Below are positions 22,844-31,270 of a DNA stretch of 64,000 bases, one piece after another (position 1 is the stretch's first letter; every line of letters starts with the position of its first letter). The DNA is from Methylobacterium sp. FF17 (GTDB lineage: Bacteria; Pseudomonadota; Alphaproteobacteria; Rhizobiales; Beijerinckiaceae): contig NZ_CP107532.1 in NCBI RefSeq assembly GCF_025813715.1, positions 4,232,001-4,296,000 on the forward strand. The letters are read 5' to 3'. Made by a program: the position numbers and the translations under genes. The notes beneath the pieces are model-generated. The model searched no databases. It was given only the letters and a program-made list of their open reading frames with translations, and had not been told where the DNA came from.

Positions 22844-24904
22844 CTAGGACCTGTCGGCAGGAGAACTATAGCCCTGCGACCGGCATCCCTCAAGCGGGAA
22901 CGAGGGTGGCGGGTAAGGTTCCGGACCCCTGGAACCAAGCCAGGAAGGCCGGCATCTCCTCCTCCGTGGGGAGCGGGATGGACGCCTCATCCGGGGCGGC
23001 GCAGGGCCCAGGGGACGCCACCGGAGCCCCTCCGGCAAGCGGCCCACTATCATGCTCACCACGGCCCCGAGAGCCTCCCACGGTCTTCCCTGTGCCTCGG
23101 CGGTCTGAGGCAGGTCGGAAATGGCGGTCCGGGGGGTGCCGGAAGCGGTCGGCGCGACTTTGGAGGCAAGGGCCTCCGGCAGGGCCACTATAGAGGTGGT
23201 CGAACCGTGAGGAGAGGAGACGGCCTGATCCTCGCGGGTCTCGAAGGCGGTTTCGACGGGGGCGACCGCGACGGTCTCGGACACGGTCTCGACGGGGGCC
23301 ACGGATGCCGCCTCGGCCATCGCCCGGCGCAGGCTCGTCTCGCCCCGGCGCCCGACGAAGGCGGCCACGATCTCGCGCATGGTCTTGCCGGCCGCCTGGA
23401 GGGCGAGGGCCTCGCGACCGTCGGCAAGGCGCGCCGAGACAACGACGGTCCGAGGGGTGGCGCCGGCATCGGCCCTGCGTTCCGCGGACCGCTGCTTCTC
23501 CGTCCGCACCACCCCGCCAGGCAGCAGCGCGTCTGCACCGGCGGCCCGGGCATCATCCTCGGACAGGCCGAGCAGGGTCAGCATCCGTGCTCTGGCGTAG
23601 ACGTACATGACCGGGCGCTCGACCCCCTTGTAATCGCGGGTCTCGCCGGCCTCGTGCCGACGGAGGATCCGCTCCAGGGCTCCAAGGCTCGACCGGAGCT
23701 CTCCCTCGGGCAGGCTAGCGGGACCGGCGAGACCCGCGGCCCATGATGCGGCATCCCCGCCCTCGACCTGGGCGATGGCGCAGGCCGAGAGGAAGGCCCA
23801 CAAGGTGCGCTTCCCCTCGGGAGGGGTACCGCCCCACCAGACGCGGACGGCGTCGAGCGCCTGCACGATGCTCGGCCAATTCCCGCCGGAAATCCGGCGG
23901 GTCGAATGCTCCTCGACGACCGGGATGCCGGCGGCCTCGGCCTCGGCGCGGCGGGCCTGCCGCCCGGCCTCACGGATCTCGTACTCCGCCTGACGCTCGG
24001 CCTTGAGGCAGGCCATCTCGTCGCGGGAGAACGGCAGGTAGGCCGCGGCGAGATCCTCGAAGTCGTGACGCTCGACGTCCGCCCAAGACGCCGGCCAGAC
24101 CAGCCGGGCGACCTTGCCCGACTTGCCGTTGTACGATCCGGCCAGGCGCAGGACCCGGGCGGTGTCGATGGCCGCGCGGTCGATGCCGGTACCCTTCCAG
24201 ACGGCCGCCATCATCGTCTCGTGGGCGATGACCTCAGGGTCCTGGAGCCGCGTGCCGCCCTTCGTCCGGACGGTCGTGGAAGGCTTGCCGTCCTTGGGAC
24301 CGACGAGCCAGCGCTGGACGGCCCGATGGCGTCCAGCGACCCCCGCCGTCGCCATGAGGGGCTGATGAAGCCAAACGAGGTGGAGGCCGCGCCCGCTGAA
24401 AACGATGTACGACGGCAGCGGCTTCCCGGCAGCCCTGAGGCGCTCGATCAGGATGCCGGCCATCTCCTCCGGGCTGAGCCCGAGGAAGGCTGCCTTGTCG
24501 TGGCAGTCGACGTCCGCGATCAAGGAGTTAACCTGGACGAGCGAGGTCGAGCCCCGGGCGCCGTAGAACCGCTGCATGCTGATGTGCGTCGCCCAGCGCA
24601 GGGCGTCAGAGGTGGCGAGCTCGCCGACGGAGACGACCCGGGTCTCCCACCGATCCTCGCCGTCGACGTTCTTTGACTGCCGCATCAGCGAGACCTTGCC
24701 CTTGGTGGTGGCCAGGTCGGGGTGGAGGGCATGGGCGTGGGCGACGCGAGGGCCGGCATTGACGCGCGCCTGGAACTGCTCCCGCAGGTCCGCGAGCTTG
24801 CTCTCGGGCAGCAGCAACTCGCCGTATGGATCAAGGCGAGCGAAGGTCTGGGGCGCGGAGTGATACAAGGCGGCGACGGTCCATAGGCGGCGACGGGGCA
24901 GCAC
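22844..24904 (-). CDS. phage/plasmid replication protein with primase-polymerase-like domain, probable 1-nt frameshift near the end
   Basis: About 686 residues as read. The N-terminal half has LIADVDCHDKAAFLGL, PLPSYIVFSGRGLHLVWLHQ and ARVLRLAGSYNGKSG, the arrangement seen in RepB/AEP primase-polymerase-like replication proteins of mobile elements (metal-binding D.D, the SGRGxHL strand, a distal basic motif). The middle is a helical extension; no helicase domain follows. After codon ~625 the frame becomes Arg/Pro-rich nonsense, whereas the -1 frame reads APVASPGPCAAPDEASIPLP and stops at 22890. One missing base in the C run at 23027-23030 would restore it. GTG start without a strong ribosome site. 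Confidence 0.75.
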   Translation of the reverse strand: MLPRRRLWTVAALYHSAPQTFARLDPYGELLLPESKLADLREQFQARVNAGPRVAHAHALHPDLATTKGKVSLMRQSKNVDGEDRWETRVVSVGELATSDALRWATHISMQRFYGARGSTSLVQVNSLIADVDCHDKAAFLGLSPEEMAGILIERLRAAGKPLPSYIVFSGRGLHLVWLHQPLMATAGVAGRHRAVQRWLVGPKDGKPSTTVRTKGGTRLQDPEVIAHETMMAAVWKGTGIDRAAIDTARVLRLAGSYNGKSGKVARLVWPASWADVERHDFEDLAAAYLPFSRDEMACLKAERQAEYEIREAGRQARRAEAEAAGIPVVEEHSTRRISGGNWPSIVQALDAVRVWWGGTPPEGKRTLWAFLSACAIAQVEGGDAASWAAGLAGPASLPEGELRSSLGALERILRRHEAGETRDYKGVERPVMYVYARARMLTLLGLSEDDARAAGADALLPGGVVRTEKQRSAERRADAGATPRTVVVSARLADGREALALQAAGKTMREIVAAFVGRRGETSLRRAMAEAASVAPVETVSETVAVAPVETAFETREDQAVSSPHGSTTSIVALPEALASKVAPTASGTPRTAISDLPQTAEAQGRPWEALGAVVSMIVGRLPEGLRWRPLGPAPPRMRRPSRSPRRRRCRPSWLGSRGPEPYPPPSFPLEGCRSQGYSSPADRS

Positions 24905-25486
24905 GACCCGACGCGACTTAGGAATGCTCCCACTGGACCCTGAAAACCGCCAGGGGCACCGCTCGGCGCCGATCCGTTGTCTACCTGTGCCTGCGGCCCG
25001 TCACCCTAGGTCAGGGGCTCGATGCGGCCCTGGACCCAGCCGGACAGAGGCGCGGCCAGGCCGTTCGCCGGCGGCGATAGCGAAACCGCAACCAGGGCTC
25101 GAAATCTGCCCACCGGTCGCCCCTGCCTCGCCCGGCCGGACGCATCGTTCGCTATTAAGAACGGGCCAGATGACGCACAAATGTTAGGCACCTCTGATCA
25201 CGGTGGTTAATCCTTGTGCGATCATGACTGCCGAGCATTCAAACGTCAAAAACAGGTGCCGGCTATCTCATAGAAGCATGGCAAGGAAGCGGCACTCTAA
25301 CATTCGAGGCTCGTACCCTGGAACCGCTTACGTTAAGCGGGGCAGCCTTTTTAACATGACTATCGACCTCACATCGGCCCTGCACGACTATGATACTGCT
25401 CACCAGTAACCCTGAAAGGAGCGATTACCAGTCTCAGCGCTGGCAAATGCAGGCACCTGAACGGAAGTATCTGTAAGGAGAACAAG
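24905..25486. other. intergenic stretch without a supported gene
   Basis: About 580 bp where composition falls from GC-rich to AT-richer going right. Short frames on both strands (e.g. 25203-25409) lack coding bias and ribosome sites. It may carry the right edge of the phage-like region, but no tRNA-end repeat was found. Confidence 0.5.
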
Positions 25487-25639
25487 CTAGCGCCTCCCCA
25501 CGCAATTGAGAGCACCGCTCATGATGGCGTCGATTGCGGTCTCCTCGCCCAAGATTTTGGAGACATACACGAAATGCGGATCGAGGCACTGCTTCCAAGC
25601 TATGACAAGCGCTGATCCAATCCACGATTTAGAGGACAT
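25487..25639 (-). CDS. 50-residue hypothetical protein
   Basis: ATG at 25637-25639 to stop TAG at 25487. Reads naturally as protein: MSSKSWIGSALVIAWKQCLD, then PHFVYVSKILGEETAIDAIM. Overlaps the end of the preceding frame by 11 bp. It could also be the displaced C-terminal end of a single gene broken by a frameshift with the 25629-25817 frame. Less GC-rich than the flanks. No family recognised. Confidence 0.5.
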   Translation of the reverse strand: MSSKSWIGSALVIAWKQCLDPHFVYVSKILGEETAIDAIMSGALNCVGRR

Positions 25640-25817
25640 AACCTTCCAGGATCAGGTCGTGCCAAAAGAGAAGCGCTGGCGCCCTGAGCTTGGGCCGGTT
25701 CACGACCGGCTCGATCACGCAAGCGCGATCCACTCCGTTTATGGCGCCCTGTAGCAGTTCAGCATTAAGGACATCTTTTTCCCAGGAAGCAGGACATGAA
25801 AATTCAGATGCGCACAC
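25629..25817 (-). CDS. 62-residue hypothetical protein
   Basis: Starts MCASEFSCPASWEKDVLNAE and ends HDLILEGYVL. It begins 14 bp inside the end of the 25804 gene and runs into the start of the 25487 gene, so the three look like one translationally coupled unit. Codon use is less GC-biased than in surrounding genes. Function unknown. Confidence 0.5.
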   Translation of the reverse strand: MCASEFSCPASWEKDVLNAELLQGAINGVDRACVIEPVVNRPKLRAPALLFWHDLILEGYVL

Positions 25818-26538
25818 CTAGCAATTCGCATAATGCATCCAAAAGCCTTTTTGGAAGATCAGGCTCATGAATCTTTCTATTGAGCCAAACTGCAGACCGG
25901 CTATGCCGGAAGTACCTCCATTCTCCAGAGAGTGTGACGCCCTCTACAAACAGATACGTCTCTCCCTTACGGATGAGGAACCGTGTCGTCGTGCATTCGT
26001 GCGACCGTCGCGCTCTTACGATACGTCGACGAACTTCGCGACTGTCAGACCTATATCCCCATCCCATTTTCTCGAAGTTGAGTAGATCCGCATCGCAGAT
26101 GTTTGACTTGGCCGTTTCCTGCATCCATTCTTGGTCACAGGAGTTGGCGAAGCCGTCGCGGAACCGCGCTATAACGCGCGTGAGATGATCGTCAGTATCT
26201 GCAATGCAGCAATCGACCGCCTCTGCATTGAAGGCTTCCAGGATATCATTGACATGCCTCAATGCCTCAACACCGAAGATGTAGGTGGTCAGCTTCTCTC
26301 GGAGATTAGCTGAGAGACAGCATAAGCTCCGGGCAACGCCCTCCAAGATACTACCTTCCGGCTCATGGATGCGTCCGGAAGGATCAAAAAGATCGGTCCT
26401 GACGACGCAAACACCCAATCGCTCTGCGACGGCGGCAGCTTGTCCGCGATCCTCGCAAGCATCGGCTCGCCAGCGCGCAAATGCATAATAAGCAACATCT
26501 GGTAGCTCATCCCAGTATTTTCTCTGCAATTGCTTCAA
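25804..26538 (-). CDS. hypothetical protein, 244 residues
   Basis: Soluble protein starting MKQLQRKYWDELPDVAYYAF with many cysteines (about ten) and His; segments DLLNFEKMGWGYRSDSREVR and EWRYFRHSRSAVWLNRKIHE suggest a folded alpha/beta domain, but no known motif was found. The gene is clearly less GC-rich than the phage and metal regions, indicating recent acquisition from another source. It heads the mini-operon with the two short genes downstream. The N-terminal helix and acidic patches do not point to a nuclease or transporter. Confidence 0.65.
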   Translation of the reverse strand: MKQLQRKYWDELPDVAYYAFARWRADACEDRGQAAAVAERLGVCVVRTDLFDPSGRIHEPEGSILEGVARSLCCLSANLREKLTTYIFGVEALRHVNDILEAFNAEAVDCCIADTDDHLTRVIARFRDGFANSCDQEWMQETAKSNICDADLLNFEKMGWGYRSDSREVRRRIVRARRSHECTTTRFLIRKGETYLFVEGVTLSGEWRYFRHSRSAVWLNRKIHEPDLPKRLLDALCELLGVRI

Positions 26539-26686
26539 GGCAAGGCCTGCACTTCTGCTACATCATGCTTGCAACCTTAGTGGGACAGCGATCCGAGATA
26601 AAGGACATGTAAGGACCAAACCCGTCCTCGAGCCGAGCGGGTGCTGCGGGGTCGCGTTGATCCTTTTCGACCTTTTAGGGTGGAAT

Positions 26687-26860
26687 ATGCAGTTGGCTCA
26701 AACCAAAACGATTGACGTTACTCCCGCAGCGCCGGTACAGACCGGTGAGCCTGCTAAACGAAGTCTTCTATGCCGATGGACCGGTACTGGGCTGAATTTG
26801 ATCGAGGTCCATTTCGACTACCGGGTGTCCATCGGGATTGACCATCTGGAGTGGCGCTGA
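26687..26860 (+). CDS. small conserved-looking hypothetical protein
   Basis: 57 residues: MQLAQTKTIDVTPAAPVQTG, then EPAKRSLLCRWTGTGLNLIE. The EPAKRSLLCRW segment recalls small orphan proteins I have seen in Methylobacterium genomes, so it may be genuine; function unknown. A start ten codons earlier is possible. It stands alone in a low-GC stretch. Confidence 0.5.
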   Translation: MQLAQTKTIDVTPAAPVQTGEPAKRSLLCRWTGTGLNLIEVHFDYRVSIGIDHLEWR

Positions 26861-27178
26861 GACAATCCCCGAGCGTCATCCATCGCGCATTGGCAATCTA
26901 AGCAAGCTTCTCATGTATTAATACCATCTAAATATTTGAGATATTGTCGATTTCTCTGATTGTTGCAGCCCGCGGGCACGGCAGATTGGCTCAAAGCATC
27001 AAAACGATGTTGTGGCAAGTACGTGTTAGCATCTACGTTCTGAAATGATTGAGCCCTTAAACCATCATTACGGCTTGATAACCAACCGGTTCATAAAAAC
27101 GTTGGAGATATGATTGCTCAGGCGATTTAGTCGCCGACCGCTGTTAAATACCAGCTGTCTAGCTGAGGAACAAGTTCG

Positions 27179-27763
27179 ATGTTAACGTACTCCGTTGGGC
27201 AAAATCTGGGCCCTAAACCTCGCGAGGGAATGCAGGTCACCCCAGGGCCGCACGGACTTAACATTGAGGTTTTCTGCAGAAAAGACTCTGACCTGGCTCG
27301 ATGTATCGCAGCCGGCGGGCCGTTTCAGTTTGCTTTCATTGATGCCAATCCGTTTTGCTGGTTCTTAATGAATGCTGGACCTGCTGGTTACTTAGACGCC
27401 TGCTGGTCTAGATCACGGGTACCGTTGCATGTTCAAGATGTGATGCAAGGTAGCTTTCACACGATGAGGGAAAGTAGCGCCAGGGAGCCTGCTGCCGAGG
27501 ATGTAGCAGCAGTTTTGTTACTCGCCGAGCTTTCTGGTACCGTTTTTGGAGTTCGGCCAATTCATCTTCCAAATTCCGCCTGGAACCTTCTTGCAACAAC
27601 AATCCTTAAGCACCCCACTGCACTCGGCGAAAAAGAGATACTCAAACACCAAGAACGTCTAGAGCGGCGGTATGCACGATTGGACGACTTTCGGAGGGCG
27701 AATATAAAATGGGTAAAGAATGTAAATAGAAGCATTTCTGATGAAAGTGCAAATTTTATATAA
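27179..27763 (+). CDS. hypothetical protein, 194 residues
   Basis: Begins MLTYSVGQNLGPKPREGMQV; contains FQFAFIDANPFCWFLMNAGP and a charged C-terminal helix (EKEILKHQERLERRYARLDD). No recognised family and no signal peptide. The gene is AT-richer than its surroundings, has a promoter-sized AT-rich leader (26.9-27.18 kb) and stands alone. The stop lies 17 bp before the 3' end of the converging umuC remnant. Confidence 0.6.
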   Translation: MLTYSVGQNLGPKPREGMQVTPGPHGLNIEVFCRKDSDLARCIAAGGPFQFAFIDANPFCWFLMNAGPAGYLDACWSRSRVPLHVQDVMQGSFHTMRESSAREPAAEDVAAVLLLAELSGTVFGVRPIHLPNSAWNLLATTILKHPTALGEKEILKHQERLERRYARLDDFRRANIKWVKNVNRSISDESANFI

Positions 27764-27779
27764 AATGCTCACGCTTGAC

Positions 27780-28282
27780 TTAAATTTTGCTTACGCAGCT
27801 GTCTTTGGCTGCCTTCACGTCCCGGATCTCTTCGACCCGTATTGTGTAACGCGGTGACCGTATTTTGAACTTCGTGGACCATCCCCGGTTCGGGGAGGGC
27901 CCGCATAACTGGGAACGACCACTCCAGGCCCAGAGCGTCGATTGCAGGCGTCGAGCGCCTACATCGGGGCCGCGCCCATTTTGCGGTCCAACTGGCCCAG
28001 GCCCGGCATCGCCCGCTGCGAGGCGGCCATTGGCGTCAGGTCGGCGGTGACGACGCCGGCCTTGAAATAACGGAACCCATCGCGCCAGGTCTTGCGGACA
28101 CCTTGCGTCGCGGCCTTCACCACCGCCAGGGTGTCGTTCGTCGCCTCGGGCAGGCTTACTACCGTCGAGAACGAGCGTTGCGACTGGTCACGGTCGTGCT
28201 CGCTCGTATGAAAGAAGACGGTGACGTGGTTGGTCGCCACCGTACCGACGAGTCGAGAATCCCGCCATGGAAACCACGTCAT
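27780..28282 (-). pseudogene. umuC: umuC (DNA polymerase V catalytic subunit) C-terminal remnant
   Basis: The first open part (to 27959) reads HVTVFFHTSEHDRDQ, VSLPEATNDTLAVVKAATQG and WRDGFRYFKAGVVTADL, the little-finger/C-terminal region of UmuC. It meets an in-frame TAG where family members have 'AALDAxN', continues as ALDACNRRSGPGVVVPSYAG, and after a further frameshift as GWSTKFKIRSPRYTIRVEEI to a TAA at 27780-27782. The N-terminal polymerase palm and fingers are absent; sequence upstream of 28260 no longer looks like UmuC. So it is a 5'-truncated, twice-broken fragment, left by an earlier recombination. Confidence 0.8.
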
Positions 28283-28481
28283 CGACGCCCCGTTAACGGG
28301 CCTGCTCCATCATGGCCCGTCGCGGGCACGTGGGCGATTGGCCGAAGTTTTCGGATGCGGCCTCGCATCACTGTATCCCGATGACATACCCCGCGTCGTA
28401 CCGTGCCGGCGAACCTGACCGGAGCCATGGGGCGATGACAGGTATGGTGCCTGTGGTCCGCCACCGGGTAGGCCGAAGCAG

Positions 28482-28844
28482 GTGAGGGATAGGGTGCCAG
28501 AGACAAGCATCATGCTTCGGGTCGCGTTGCGGGCCGAAGCCCTTCTCGGGCCAGGCAAGGCGGCACTCCTGGAAGGCATCCGCGATACCGGCTCCATCGC
28601 CGCCGCCGGCCGGCGCATGGGCATGAGCTACAAACGGGCCTGGTACCTCATCGACACCCTGAACGGTGCGTTCCGCGAGCCCATGGTGACAACCAGCAAG
28701 GGCGGCAAGGCCGGTGGCGGTGCCAAGCTCACCCCCACGGGCGAGGCCGTCCTCGACGGCTACAGGCGCATGGAGGCGGCGGCAGCCGATGCCGTCACGG
28801 ACGACCTGGCACGACTTTCGGCCTTGCTCCGACCCACGGGTTGA
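28482..28844 (+). CDS. modE: single-domain ModE-type molybdate regulator
   Basis: About 110-120 residues: only the winged HTH of ModE is present (LLEGIRDTGSIAAAGRRMGM, then SYKRAWYLIDTLNGAF and KLTPTGEAVLDGYRRME). The molybdate-binding TOBE domains of full ModE are missing, as in many alphaproteobacterial short ModE proteins. GTG 28482 or ATG 28512 may be the start. It lies 45 bp upstream of modA on the same strand, with a ModE-like palindrome between them, so it likely represses modABC when molybdenum is plentiful; how it senses molybdate without TOBE domains is not evident. Confidence 0.85.
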   Translation: MRDRVPETSIMLRVALRAEALLGPGKAALLEGIRDTGSIAAAGRRMGMSYKRAWYLIDTLNGAFREPMVTTSKGGKAGGGAKLTPTGEAVLDGYRRMEAAAADAVTDDLARLSALLRPTG

Positions 28845-28857
28845 TCGTACGACCGTG

Positions 28858-28881
28858 CGATATAGCCGACGGGCTATAGCG
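28858..28881 (+). promoter_or_regulatory. ModE-like operator before modA
   Basis: TATAGCC at 28861-28867 and GGCTATA at 28872-28878 form a perfect 7-bp inverted repeat with a 4-nt centre. It resembles the TATA-containing palindrome bound by ModE. It ends 9 bp before the modA ATG, so bound ModE would block transcription through or translation of the leader. Confidence 0.65.
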
Positions 28882-28889
28882 AGGCTCGC

Positions 28890-29681
28890 ATGACCATTCG
28901 GTTCCCACGCCGCACGCTGATGCTCGCCGCCGCGCTAGGCCTCGGCCTCGTCACGGCCTCGCAGGCGGCGGACCCGGTGCGGATCGCGGCGGCGGCCGAC
29001 CTGAAGTTCGCGCTCGATGCCGTGGCGGCGCAGTTCAAGGCCGACACCGGCCGCGAGCTCTCCATCTCCTACGGCTCGTCGGGCAACTTCGCCCGCCAGC
29101 TCCTGCAGGATGCGCCGTTCGAGGTGTTCCTGTCAGCCGACGAAGGCTTAGCCTTCAAGCTTGCGGACGCGGGTAGGACGTTGGACCGTGGCACCCCCTA
29201 TGCCGAGGGGCGCTTGGTCCTGTTCGCGCCGCACGGCTCGGCGCTCACCCCCGACGACCGGTTTTCGGACCTGAGGGCCGCTCTCGCCGACGGCCGCGTG
29301 CAGAGGTTCGCCATCGCCAACCCGGAGCACGCTCCCTACGGGGTCGCCGCCGAGCAGGCGTTGGCGGCGCAGGGCCTCTGGACGACCGTGCAGCCCAGGC
29401 TGGTCCTTGGCGAGAACGTCGCCCAGGCCGCGCAGTTCGCCACCACCGGCTCGGCCCAAGGCGGGATCTTCGCCTACTCCCTCGCGCTCTCCCCCGAGGT
29501 CGGCAAGCTCGGCACCTACGCCCTGATCCCGGCGGCGTGGCACCAGCCTCTGCGCCAGCGCATGGTGCTGATGCGGAACGCAGGCGACACGGCCAAGGCG
29601 TTCTACGCCTACATGCAGGCTTCTCCGGCCCGTGCCGTCCTGCGCAGGTTCGGGTTCGTGCTGCCCGGCGAGGCGCCGTAA
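28890..29681 (+). CDS. modA: molybdate ABC transporter substrate-binding protein
   Basis: 263 residues, periplasmic. Signal peptide (LMLAAALGLGLVTASQAAD), then the ModA fold: VRIAAAADLKFALDAVAAQF, SISYGSSGNFARQL, APFEVFLSADEGLAFKLADA and IANPEHAPYGVAAEQAL. The Ser/Thr and backbone oxyanion contacts (AAADL, SSGN, APYG) are conserved. It captures molybdate or tungstate and delivers it to ModBC. Followed 4 bp later by modB; likely one transcript with modE, modB and modC. Confidence 0.95.
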   Translation: MTIRFPRRTLMLAAALGLGLVTASQAADPVRIAAAADLKFALDAVAAQFKADTGRELSISYGSSGNFARQLLQDAPFEVFLSADEGLAFKLADAGRTLDRGTPYAEGRLVLFAPHGSALTPDDRFSDLRAALADGRVQRFAIANPEHAPYGVAAEQALAAQGLWTTVQPRLVLGENVAQAAQFATTGSAQGGIFAYSLALSPEVGKLGTYALIPAAWHQPLRQRMVLMRNAGDTAKAFYAYMQASPARAVLRRFGFVLPGEAP

Positions 29682-29685
29682 CCCG

Positions 29686-30351
29686 ATGGACTGGACGGCG
29701 CTTTCGGTCTCGCTGCGCCTCGCGGCCCTGACCTCCCTCCTCCTCCTGCCTGTCGGCGTGTGGGTCGGCCGCTGGCTCGCCTTCCGTCGCGTACGGGGAC
29801 GTCCGGTCATCGAAGCCCTCCTGGCGCTGCCCCTCGTGCTCCCGCCGACCGTGCTCGGGTACTACCTCCTCGTCGCGTTCGGAGGCGGCTCCCGTCTCGG
29901 GCAGGCTTGGAAGGCCGTGTTCGGGCACCCGCTCGCCTTCAGCTTCGAGGGACTTCTGCTCGCCTCGTTGATCGCGAACCTGCCCTTTGCCATCCAGCCG
30001 ATGCAGCGTGGCTTCGAAGCCGTTCCCACGGACATCCGCGAGGCGGCCGCCGTCTCGGGATTTCCGCCGTGGCGGGTCCTGCGGGCCATCGACCTGCCCT
30101 TGGCCTGGCCTGGAATCGTCACGGGCATGGTCCTCACGTTCGCCCATACCGTCGGTGAGTTCGGCGTCGTCCTGATGGTGGGCGGGTCCATCCCCGGGGA
30201 GACCCGGACCGTCGCCATCGCGCTCTACGACCGGGTCCAGGCCTTCGACATGCGAGCGGCCGGCGTCATGGCTGCCTTCCTGCTGCTGCTGTCGCTCGCG
30301 GCGCTCGCCATGACCTACACGCTGTCGACAAGGATCGGGCGACGTGCCTGA
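29686..30351 (+). CDS. modB: molybdate ABC transporter permease
   Basis: 221 residues with about five membrane helices. The coupling motif EAAAVSGFPPWRVLRAIDLP (EAA loop) touches ModC. The family-specific VLPPTVLGYYLL near residue 45 and EFGVVLMVGGSIPGETRT near residue 160 are clear. The ATG at 29686 was chosen; the frame is open further upstream into modA but without sense. Overlaps modC by 8 bp. Confidence 0.95.
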   Translation: MDWTALSVSLRLAALTSLLLLPVGVWVGRWLAFRRVRGRPVIEALLALPLVLPPTVLGYYLLVAFGGGSRLGQAWKAVFGHPLAFSFEGLLLASLIANLPFAIQPMQRGFEAVPTDIREAAAVSGFPPWRVLRAIDLPLAWPGIVTGMVLTFAHTVGEFGVVLMVGGSIPGETRTVAIALYDRVQAFDMRAAGVMAAFLLLLSLAALAMTYTLSTRIGRRA

Positions 30352-31126
30352 GCCGGCCGGCCTCTCCGTCCGCCTGCGCCAAGCCGGCCCGATCCCGCTC
30401 GCGGTCGACCTCGCCTGCGGCCCATCGGAGCTCCTCGCCCTCGTCGGGCCCTCAGGCGCCGGCAAGTCGACGGTGCTCCGGGCCGTGGCGGGGCTCCACC
30501 GGTCCGGCACAGGTCGGATCGCATGCGGGGGCGAGACCTGGTTCGACACCGCCGGCGGCATCGACGTCCCGCCCCATCGACGGCGGGTCGGGCTGGTGTT
30601 CCAGTCCTACGCCCTGTTCCCGCACATGACGGCGCTCGGCAACGTCACCGCGGCGCTGGGGCATCTGCCCCGGTCCGAGCTCCTGGAGCGGGCTCGGACC
30701 CTCCTGCGACTGGTGCGCCTCGACGGCCTGGAGGATCGCCGTCCGTCGGCGCTGTCGGGTGGCCAGCAACAGCGGGTGGCCGTGGCTCGGGCATTGGCGC
30801 GCGATCCCGGGGTCCTGCTGCTCGACGAGCCCTTCGCGGCGGTCGACCGGCGCACGCGGCGCCTGCTTCAGGAGGAACTCGCAAGGCTGCGCGCGTCCTT
30901 GCGCATCCCCATCGTGCTGGTGACCCATGACCTCGACGAGGCCGCGGGCCTGGCCGACCGCCTGTGCGTGCTGGACCGGGGCGAGACCCTCCAGGCCGGT
31001 CCGCCGGAAGAGATCCTACGTGCGCCGGCCTGCGAACGGGTCCGCGAGGCGCTGGATCTGCGGGAGGGGGTACGGGGTGGCCTAGCGCGTGAACCGGAAC
31101 CTTCGCCGGATCGCCCCGGCCCTTAG
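30344..31126 (+). CDS. modC: molybdate ABC transporter ATPase, without TOBE domain
   Basis: 260 residues. Walker A GPSGAGKST, Q-loop FQSYALFPHM, signature ALSGGQQQRVAVARAL, Walker B VLLLDEPFAAVD and the switch histidine VTHDLDEA are all present. The C-terminus ends ~30 residues after the ATPase core, so the regulatory TOBE domain of typical ModC (about 350 residues) is missing, matching the TOBE-less ModE upstream. GTG start overlaps modB. Powers molybdate import at the inner membrane. Confidence 0.95.
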   Translation: MPEPAGLSVRLRQAGPIPLAVDLACGPSELLALVGPSGAGKSTVLRAVAGLHRSGTGRIACGGETWFDTAGGIDVPPHRRRVGLVFQSYALFPHMTALGNVTAALGHLPRSELLERARTLLRLVRLDGLEDRRPSALSGGQQQRVAVARALARDPGVLLLDEPFAAVDRRTRRLLQEELARLRASLRIPIVLVTHDLDEAAGLADRLCVLDRGETLQAGPPEEILRAPACERVREALDLREGVRGGLAREPEPSPDRPGP

Positions 31127-31270
31127 CCGATTGGCCTTGGCGGCCCAACCCCCGCAATCGCCCGTGGTCCCATGGGTTCGCGACACGTTCCCTCGTCCCT
31201 ACGAACGTGGATGACCCAAGTCTCACGACCGCCTAGCGAGGCCTCCCCGGCCTCGCCCCCGTTCGCAAGT

